47,608 bases of DNA from Pseudomonas syringae (lineage in GTDB: Bacteria; Pseudomonadota; Gammaproteobacteria; Pseudomonadales; Pseudomonadaceae): positions 1 to 47,608 of the forward strand of contig NZ_WKCB01000044.1 in assembly GCF_021606685.1 (NCBI RefSeq). Reading direction: 5' to 3'. How positions within the stretch are numbered: the stretch's first letter is position 1; each line of letters starts with the position of its first letter. Below the pieces are notes generated by a model. The model searched no databases and was not told where the DNA came from. It saw nothing but the letters and a program-made list of their open reading frames with translations. Both the position numbers and the translations under genes were made by a program. Below, piece after piece: positions 42,204 to 47,608 of the stretch.

Positions 42204-43177
42204 CTACGTTCTGGAGTCTGTACGTCACAGTCCTCAGTCTGGGTACCATTTTCGCCCTGACCTGGCTGCTGCTGTCGACCCGCAAGGGCCAGCGCGCCGA
42301 GCAGACGGACGAAACCGTCGGCCACTCGTTCGACGGTATCGAGGAGTACGACAACCCGCTGCCAAAATGGTGGTTCATGCTGTTCGTCGGCACCATCATC
42401 TTCGCCCTCGGCTACCTGGCGCTGTACCCGGGCCTGGGCAACTGGAAAGGCTTGCTGCCGGGCTACAACTACCTCGACAACGACAAGCAAACCCCATTTG
42501 CCAACGGCCAGACCGGCTGGACCGGCGTGCACGAATGGGAAAAGGAAATGGCCAAGTCGGAAGCCAGGTTCGGGCCGATCTTCGCCAAATTCGCGGCGAT
42601 GCCGATTGAGGAAGTGGCCAAGGACCCGCAGGCCTTGAAGATGGGTGGCCGCTTGTTCGCCTCCAACTGCTCGGTGTGCCACGGCTCCGACGCCAAGGGC
42701 GCCTACGGCTTCCCCAACCTGACCGACGCCGACTGGCGCTGGGGCGGCGAACCGGCAACCATCAAGGAAACCATCATGAAAGGCCGCCACGCGGTGATGC
42801 CGGCCTGGGCCGAGGTCATCGGCGAGCAAGGCGTGGCCGACGTGGCCGGGTTTGTGGTGACCAACCTCGACGGCCGCAAGCTGCCGGAAGGTACCAAGGC
42901 CGATGTGGAAAACGGCGCGAAACTCTTCGCCGCCAACTGCGTGGCCTGTCACGGACCTGCCGGTAAAGGCACCCCGGCAATGGGCGCGCCGGACCTGACC
43001 CACCCGGGTGCATTCATCTACGGTTCGAGCTTCGCTCAGTTGCAGCAAACCATCCGTTATGGCCGTCAGGGTCAAATGCCTGCTCAGGAACTGTTGCAAG
43101 GCAATGACAAAGTGCACTTGCTCGCGGCGTATGTTTACAGCCTGTCCCATGGGGATAAGCCGGCAGACGCAAAGTAA
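42200..43177 (+). CDS. ccoP: cbb3 oxidase subunit III (second operon)
   Basis: A 325-residue diheme cytochrome c with heme sites CSVCH and CVACH. TAGGAG lies before the ATG. It carries an insert (NYLDNDKQTPFANGQTG) after LPGY that the first copy lacks. The C-terminus QGNDKVHLLAAYVYSLSHG recurs as a decayed duplicate at 43854-43922. Followed by a strong terminator. Confidence 0.95.
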   Translation: MTTFWSLYVTVLSLGTIFALTWLLLSTRKGQRAEQTDETVGHSFDGIEEYDNPLPKWWFMLFVGTIIFALGYLALYPGLGNWKGLLPGYNYLDNDKQTPFANGQTGWTGVHEWEKEMAKSEARFGPIFAKFAAMPIEEVAKDPQALKMGGRLFASNCSVCHGSDAKGAYGFPNLTDADWRWGGEPATIKETIMKGRHAVMPAWAEVIGEQGVADVAGFVVTNLDGRKLPEGTKADVENGAKLFAANCVACHGPAGKGTPAMGAPDLTHPGAFIYGSSFAQLQQTIRYGRQGQMPAQELLQGNDKVHLLAAYVYSLSHGDKPADAK

Positions 43178-43192
43178 CGCACTGACACAAAA

Positions 43193-43229
43193 ACAGCCCC
43201 GCCAGTCTTCATTGGCGGGGCTGTTTTTT
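43193..43229. terminator. Intrinsic terminator of second ccoNOQP operon
   Basis: ACAGCCCCGCCA and TGGCGGGGCTGT (12 pairs, 8-base loop) followed by six T, 15 bases after the ccoP stop codon. An A-run on the other side lets it serve leftward transcripts as well. Confidence 0.95.
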
Positions 43230-43330
43230 ATTTGAGCGCGAAACTACTTCGCCTTCCGACAACATCCAGACTCATCTGCAATAACACTGACTAATCCATG
43301 GAGGCAGGTGCGGACAACTTATTGGCGCTG

Positions 43331-43717
43331 TTACAGCGAATCCATGTATCGATGGATATCGCTCAAATCAAACTTTCCGTCTTTCTGGTTATTACTGTCC
43401 AGATCAATACCCGAGACAAACCCATCACGCGATAGGATTTCCAGCGCGAGCGCCTGATCTGCCTGGGTAAACTTGTTACCACCCTCGCCTTTGACGATAA
43501 GCCCCAGGAAATCTGCAGTGATGAAACCTGGCTGTTCCGGATCCGAAAACCGTTGCAGGTTTTGACCCAGCAGCAGGGCCAATGAAAAGTTATCCAGGCT
43601 CATGTAAAAGTTTGAAAGTTCTTTAAGCGCTGCGCGTATGTGGTCGAAACTTTCGGCCGAAGAATTCAAAGGATTGGAGTTTGCCAGCGTTGTAGAAATA
43701 TCCAAAAGTAATCTCAC
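43331..43717 (-). CDS. Single-module EF-hand-like protein, putative HrpL-regulated
   Basis: A 128-residue protein without signal peptide or membrane segment. Residues about 42-127 match the three repeated modules of the neighbour at 44055-45143: FxxFxDPxxxGFIT (55-67), KGxxxxKFTQADQALALEIL (76-95) and a loop DLDSNNQKDGKFDLSDI (105-121) that looks like an EF-hand calcium site. It starts at GTG with AGGA 9 bases before it. The sequence is AT-rich compared with the flanking cco genes. A hrp-box-like promoter lies 41 bases upstream. Probably a horizontally gained type III secretion-associated protein; real function unknown. Confidence 0.7.
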   Translation of the reverse strand: MRLLLDISTTLANSNPLNSSAESFDHIRAALKELSNFYMSLDNFSLALLLGQNLQRFSDPEQPGFITADFLGLIVKGEGGNKFTQADQALALEILSRDGFVSGIDLDSNNQKDGKFDLSDIHRYMDSL

Positions 43718-43757
43718 TGTAAATTATCCTACTCCCGACATGGAAGCAGGTGACAAG

Positions 43758-43786
43758 TGAGTGTTCATTTCACCGCGCCACGTTCC
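43758..43786 (-). promoter_or_regulatory. hrp-box-like promoter
   Basis: On the minus strand GGAACG, 16 bases, ACACTCA. The consensus for HrpL-type ECF sigma factors is GGAACC-N15/16-CCACNNA; there is one mismatch in each block and the spacing is correct. It ends 41 bases before the start codon of the 128-residue gene. Confidence 0.5.
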
Positions 43787-43853
43787 CAAAATACATAGAA
43801 ACTTACAGACAGATTCATACACACTTAATCGCTATAAACTTGTGCTGCGCTCG

Positions 43854-43922
43854 CAAGGCAAGGACAAGGTGCATTTGCCGGCGCGTGCGTACAGCCTGCC
43901 GCATGGCGTCATGGCCTGCTGA
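43854..43922 (+). pseudogene. Decayed duplicate of the ccoP 3' end
   Basis: Translates as QGKDKVHLPARAYSLPHGVM, then AC and a stop. The intact CcoP copies end QGNDKVHLLAAYVYSLSHG. The match covers about 20 codons and begins abruptly at the QG codons. It has no start of its own and lies about 680 bases downstream of the intact ccoP, inside the AT-rich insertion. Most likely it is the footprint of a duplication or recombination at the ccoP end. Confidence 0.85.
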
Positions 43923-43947
43923 AAAGCAGTCGGCCCTGCCAAAAGCA

Positions 43948-43983
43948 AAGCCCCGCACAGTGCAATTAAGCTGTGCGGGGCTT
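43948..43983. terminator. Strong hairpin terminator
   Basis: AAGCCCCGCACAG and CTGTGCGGGGCTT (13 pairs, 10-base loop). On the minus strand it is followed by TTGCTTTTGG and would end the gene at 44055-45143; on the plus strand it follows the ccoP remnant as a terminator follows intact ccoP. Confidence 0.8.
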
Positions 43984-44054
43984 CGTCATTTTCAATCGCG
44001 AGATCAATCAAGACATATACGGTCCCAAAAAATCGTTTGACTTACTGAACCGAG

Positions 44055-45143
44055 TTACGGCAAACGCATCACCCAACTACCTTGGCCGAATTTTGTTGGA
44101 TCATTTTTATAGTCATATCGCGCCAGCTCACGCCCATCCTTGTCATATGCAACTCGCTGCCCCTTACCTGCAAACGTGGGACCCGTGCTGTAGTCTTGCT
44201 CAAAGTGGTGAAGATTTTTCTCTACGAACACGCTCTTTGCAGTGGCGGAGGACAGTTTTCCGCTCCAAGTAAACTCAAAGCTCTTCATAAGCGGTTTGCG
44301 GCTTAACAGCTCACGCGCAAACGCAGAATCCTCAGCAGAGAACGAACCACCCCCCTGTGAATTTGCAATATTCTCCAAGGATTCATACGAGAGTAGAAAA
44401 CCACCCCTCGGCCCCAGGAACCGCTCGAAACTAGAAATAAATTTCAGGGTGATTTCGTCGTCTGACATGGATTTAAATACATTATCATCACTTGCCGCAG
44501 TGACATTCTGAATATTTACCTGACCTGTCTTATTATCCAACTCCCCGTTACGATCAGCAGCAAGACCCTCCAGCACTAGACCACGCCGTAAAACCTCGGA
44601 TGCCAATAGCGAATCTTTAGCTGTAAATCCTTCGACACCTTTAGCCGCTTGCCTGAGCGAAGACGTAGTGATGAAGCCTTTTTCATTCGGGTCGGCAAAT
44701 TTTTCGAAACCTGCCTGTAGCTGCTTACCAAGGTAAGTATCACTTTCGGACTTGAGCGCACCATACTCCTTGGACTTCATAACCAAACGGACATTTCCTA
44801 TGTCAATTTTGTTATCGAGCTTACCGTCCTGACCGATATCGAGTCGCTCCAAAAGCGCCGGACGACGCAAAAGTTCCTTAACCATTGACTTTTCGTACTC
44901 CGGCAGGCCGTCCCGTTTATTTGAATACGCTGCCTGATAGAGAGAGTCTCGGGTTATGTACTGATCATTAGTCTTGGGATCAGTGAGTTTTTTAAACTGA
45001 AAAAACAACATCTCGCCCATGTACTGCGCACTCATAGAACGAAACACACTGTCGTCGACCGGGGATTTTAAACTCGCATTATCACTGCCCGGCTTAATAC
45101 TATTCTGGTTTACCAAGCCAATCGCGGCGCCTTCAACTTTCAT
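44055..45143 (-). CDS. Three-module EF-hand-like protein, putative type III secretion-associated
   Basis: A 362-residue protein with no signal peptide or membrane helix and a Ser/Asn-rich N-terminus. Three modules of about 90 residues are visible (29-125, 126-218, 219-308). Modules 1 and 3 open with near-identical headers DDSVFRSMS and DDNVFKSMS. Each has an FxxF/FxxL..P segment followed by a DSLxxAA or ESLENIA helix, an LLxRxxLxxxL helix, and modules 1 and 2 end in EF-hand-like loops (DIGQDGKLDNKID, DRNGELDN). The tail (309-362) is Gly/Asp/Tyr-rich. GAGG is 8 bases before the ATG, and a hrp-box-like promoter lies 50 bases upstream. Candidate T3SS effector, harpin or HrpK-like protein; not proven. 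Confidence 0.72.
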   Translation of the reverse strand: MKVEGAAIGLVNQNSIKPGSDNASLKSPVDDSVFRSMSAQYMGEMLFFQFKKLTDPKTNDQYITRDSLYQAAYSNKRDGLPEYEKSMVKELLRRPALLERLDIGQDGKLDNKIDIGNVRLVMKSKEYGALKSESDTYLGKQLQAGFEKFADPNEKGFITTSSLRQAAKGVEGFTAKDSLLASEVLRRGLVLEGLAADRNGELDNKTGQVNIQNVTAASDDNVFKSMSDDEITLKFISSFERFLGPRGGFLLSYESLENIANSQGGGSFSAEDSAFARELLSRKPLMKSFEFTWSGKLSSATAKSVFVEKNLHHFEQDYSTGPTFAGKGQRVAYDKDGRELARYDYKNDPTKFGQGSWVMRLP

Positions 45144-45192
45144 AACTTAACCTCTGCTCTATTATCCTTCCCCTTCATGGAGAAGATACTGT

Positions 45193-45220
45193 TCTGTGGC
45201 ATCACGAGCAGTTAGGTTCA
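45193..45220 (-). promoter_or_regulatory. hrp-box-like (HrpL) promoter
   Basis: On the minus strand TGAACC, 15 bases, CCACAGA. The consensus is GGAACC-N15/16-CCACNNA; only the first base differs, and the A two bases after the -35 block also agrees. It ends 50 bases before the start of the 362-residue gene. Confidence 0.65.
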
Positions 45221-45373
45221 TAAAGAAAACGCAACACGTCATTTCAGAAATCGGCGACGTCGACATTGTTAATTCCCGACACGCCAAATCAAAAAATCCT
45301 ATGCGCCCGTTGATCAATTACTTCGTTGGTTCGACTGACAGCCACGCAAAACCGTCCATACTTCCCCTGTCAA

Positions 45374-45387
45374 TTGATCCAGGTCAC
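45374..45387 (+). promoter_or_regulatory. Imperfect ANR-like box before ccoG
   Basis: TTGAT-CCAG-GTCAC, one mismatch at the last base, 154 bases before the ccoG start. A second palindrome ATCAATTGAT at 45395-45404 follows, made of two half-sites back to back. Between it and ccoG are two small hairpins (GCGACC-AAA-GGTCGC at 45415-45429 and GGCGT/ACGCC near 45450-45465). Confidence 0.45.
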
Positions 45388-45540
45388 GTACACCATCAAT
45401 TGATTTTCCCCTACGCGACCAAAGGTCGCACCCTTTGAGGGGGATCTGGGGCGTATCATTACGCCACTGCAACACCCTTAATTTGACCCCGGTTGGCACG
45501 TACTGGCCGAGGCAAATCTCCACCGCCGTGGGATGCAATG

Positions 45541-46956
45541 ATGAGCAACCAGATACCGGTACATGACGTTACCCCGCCTGCCAAAAACGCCAGCAGCACT
45601 GTCGACCTCTACGCGCCACGAGAGAAAATCTACACACGCGCCTTCACCGGCCTGTTTCGCAATTTGCGCATGCTCGGCGGCGCCGGGTTGTTCCTGCTCT
45701 ACTTCGGCACCGTGTGGCTGAACTGGGGTGGCCACCAGGCCGTGTGGTGGAACCTGCCGGAGCGTAAATTCTTTATTTTCGGCGCAACCTTCTGGCCCCA
45801 GGACTTCATCCTGCTCTCGGGCATCCTTATTGTTGCGGCGTTTGGCCTGTTCTTTATCACGGTGTACGCCGGGCGCGTGTGGTGTGGCTATACCTGCCCG
45901 CAAAGCGTGTGGACCTGGATCTTCATGTGGTGCGAAAAGGTCACCGAAGGCGACCGCAACCAGCGCATCAAGCTCGACAAAGCGCCCATGGGCGCCAACA
46001 AATTCCTGCGCAAATTCAGCAAGCACACACTCTGGCTATTGATCGGTTTTGCCACCGGCATGACCTTCGTCGGCTACTTCTCGCCGATCCGCGAACTGGT
46101 GTTCGACTTCTTCACCGGCCAGGCCGATGGCTGGTCGTATTTCTGGGTCGGCTTCTTCACCCTCGCCACCTACGGCAACGCCGGATGGCTGCGCGAGCAA
46201 GTGTGCATCTACATGTGCCCTTACGCACGCTTCCAGAGCGTGATGTTCGACAAGGACACCCTGATCGTCTCCTACGACCCGCGCCGTGGCGAGGTGCGTG
46301 GCCCGCGCAAAAAAGGTATCGACTACCAGGCCCAGGGCCTGGGCGATTGCATCGACTGCACGATGTGCGTGCAGGTGTGCCCGACCGGTATCGATATCCG
46401 CGACGGCCTGCAAATCGAGTGCATCGGCTGCGCGGCCTGTATCGATGCCTGCGACACCATCATGGACAAGATGGAATACCCCCGCGGCCTGATCAGCTAC
46501 ACCACCGAGCACAACCTGTCCGGGCAGAAAACCCATAAGCTGCGCCCACGCCTGATCGGGTATGCGCTGGTGTTGCTGGCGATGATCGGCCTGTTGGCGG
46601 CGGCGTTTTTCATGCGCTCGCTGGTGGGTTTCGACGTCAGCAAAGACCGCGTGCTGTACCGCGAAAACGCCGAGGGGCGCATCGAAAACGTCTACAGCCT
46701 CAAGATCATGAACAAGGACCAGCGCGACCACACTTACGTGCTCGACGCCGCCGGCCTGCCGGACCTCAAGCTGCAAGGCCGGCGCGAAATCAAGGTGGCC
46801 GCCGGCGACATCGTCAGCATGCCGGTGGAGCTGTCAAGCGCGCCGGAACAATTGCCGTCGAGCACCAACGAGGTCAAATTCATCCTCACCGACGCCGATG
46901 ACGAGAGTGTTCGTATTGAAGCCAAGAGCCGATTCATCGGCCCCCAAGTCCGCTAA
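45541..46956 (+). CDS. ccoG: Cytochrome oxidase assembly protein CcoG (RdxA/FixG)
   Basis: A 471-residue inner membrane iron-sulfur protein with several transmembrane helices, a CGYTCPQSVW and CIYMCPYARFQ membrane cysteine pair, two ferredoxin-like clusters (CIDCTMCVQVCPTGID and CIGCAACIDACD), and a C-terminal periplasmic immunoglobulin-like domain. CcoG is thought to reduce copper for delivery to the cbb3 oxidase. Two adjacent ATGs exist (45538 and 45541); the second gives the family N-terminus MSNQIPVHDVTPPAK. Normally close behind ccoP; here 2.3 kb away because of the insertion. Confidence 0.94.
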   Translation: MSNQIPVHDVTPPAKNASSTVDLYAPREKIYTRAFTGLFRNLRMLGGAGLFLLYFGTVWLNWGGHQAVWWNLPERKFFIFGATFWPQDFILLSGILIVAAFGLFFITVYAGRVWCGYTCPQSVWTWIFMWCEKVTEGDRNQRIKLDKAPMGANKFLRKFSKHTLWLLIGFATGMTFVGYFSPIRELVFDFFTGQADGWSYFWVGFFTLATYGNAGWLREQVCIYMCPYARFQSVMFDKDTLIVSYDPRRGEVRGPRKKGIDYQAQGLGDCIDCTMCVQVCPTGIDIRDGLQIECIGCAACIDACDTIMDKMEYPRGLISYTTEHNLSGQKTHKLRPRLIGYALVLLAMIGLLAAAFFMRSLVGFDVSKDRVLYRENAEGRIENVYSLKIMNKDQRDHTYVLDAAGLPDLKLQGRREIKVAAGDIVSMPVELSSAPEQLPSSTNEVKFILTDADDESVRIEAKSRFIGPQVR

Positions 46957-46971
46957 ACAGAGAGCAGAACA

Positions 46972-47511
46972 ATGCCTGCAGCAACTGCCGCAAGCCCCTG
47001 GTACAAGCACCTTTGGCCCTGGATCATCATTGGCATCCTGGCCTGCTCGGTGACCTTGACCTTGTCCATGGTCACCATCGCGGTGAACAACCCGGACAAC
47101 CTGGTCAACGACAACTACTACGAGGCCGGCAAAGGCATCAACCGCTCCCTGGACCGCGAGCTACTGGCCCAGATCCTGCAACTGCGCGCCAAGGTGCACC
47201 TGGACGAGCTGACCGGCGAAGTCGAGGTGCACCTGACCGGCAACAGCAACCCGGCGACCCTGGAACTGAACCTGATTTCCCCAACCCAGCCGGAGAAGGA
47301 TCGCAAGATCAACCTGGCCCTCAGCCCCAGCGAACCCGGGCGCTACCTCGGCCAGGTCACCGACAAGGTCGAAGGCCGCCGTTTCGTCGAGCTGCTCGGC
47401 GTGGAAGGCGACCGCACCTGGCGCATGTTCGAAGAGGAACAGGTCAGCCATGACAAGGACTTGCTGCTGGGCGACGAACCATTGCAAGGTGCTGAAGACC
47501 TGAAAAAATAA
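46972..47511 (+). CDS. ccoH: cbb3 oxidase assembly protein CcoH (FixH)
   Basis: A 179-residue FixH-family protein: one N-terminal helix (about 14-38, WPWIIIGILACSVTLTLSMV), the conserved NPDNLVNDNYYEAGKGIN, then a periplasmic domain. It stabilises the assembling cbb3 complex. It follows ccoG by 15 bases, so one operon; ccoI and ccoS would be expected beyond the window. Confidence 0.93.
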   Translation: MPAATAASPWYKHLWPWIIIGILACSVTLTLSMVTIAVNNPDNLVNDNYYEAGKGINRSLDRELLAQILQLRAKVHLDELTGEVEVHLTGNSNPATLELNLISPTQPEKDRKINLALSPSEPGRYLGQVTDKVEGRRFVELLGVEGDRTWRMFEEEQVSHDKDLLLGDEPLQGAEDLKK

Positions 47512-47526
47512 AAGCCGCGCTTCGCG

Positions 47527-47596
47527 CATCGCGGGCCAGCCCCCTCCCACCGTTGGACTGCGTTCAACATGTGGGATGGGGCTTGCCCGCGATGAG
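47527..47596. repeat. Divergent REP pair
   Basis: CATCGCGGGCCAGCCCCCTCCCAC and the inverse GTGGGATGGGGCTTGCCCGCGATG in back-to-back orientation, after ccoH. Confidence 0.8.
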
Positions 47597-47608
47597 GCCC
47601 TCCCAGCC

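Noticed and set aside
45196..45438. 80-codon plus-strand frame before ccoG
   Set aside because: Overlaps the hrp-box and ANR-like sites, lacks a ribosome binding site and has no protein character.

Overview
The window is chromosomal DNA from a member of the Pseudomonas fluorescens group. The evidence is high GC, GGAG-type ribosome binding sites, many GTGGGAGSGGGCTTGCYCCCGA-type REP/REPIN repeats, and long stretches whose gene order, as I recall it, matches P. aeruginosa (azoR3, small exported protein, LysR, hydrolase, ppiA, ABC exporter; aer followed by two ccoNOQP sets and ccoGH). I saw no rRNA, tRNA, CRISPR array, insertion sequence or prophage.

Layout. 1-5.5 kb: a 40-residue PA1414-like protein, a LysR regulator divergent from an MFS transporter, an NCS1 nucleobase-type permease, a DUF2177 membrane protein and the S1-domain protein CvfB. 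5.7-13 kb: a 59-residue orphan, a TorF-like outer membrane protein, a DUF6279 lipoprotein, two small proteins, a DEAD-box RNA helicase, a YbdG-like mechanosensitive channel and an OprD-type porin. A LysR gene collapsed by an internal deletion follows at 12950-13134. 13-21.6 kb: an EamA transporter, azoR, a small exported protein, the operon LysR-hydrolase-ppiA, an ABC exporter, aqpZ and a FemAB/GNAT-like protein. 21.9-31 kb: a Porin_5-type porin, a FabH-like ketoacyl synthase with a palindrome inside its promoter, hrpA and aceK. 31-36.2 kb: a chemoreceptor, a second EamA transporter, the aerotaxis receptor aer with a sigma-28 promoter, and a Tex30-like hydrolase.

36.3-47.5 kb is the high-affinity respiration locus: two tandem ccoNOQP operons for cbb3 cytochrome oxidase, then ccoG and ccoH (ccoIS would lie beyond the right edge). 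A perfect ANR/FNR box precedes the first operon. Weaker boxes precede the second operon and ccoG, which suggests one oxygen-regulated and one more constitutive oxidase.

The most unusual stretch is 43.2-45.2 kb. It is an AT-rich insertion between ccoP and ccoG with two minus-strand genes built from the same roughly 85-95-residue module, which has EF-hand-like loops (one module in one protein, three in the other). Each gene is preceded at a similar distance by a hrp-box-like HrpL promoter. Between them lies a decayed duplicate of the ccoP 3' end, apparently a recombination scar. I infer an orphan pair of type III secretion-associated (effector or harpin/HrpK-like) genes inserted into the cbb3 locus. 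No secretion apparatus is in the window.
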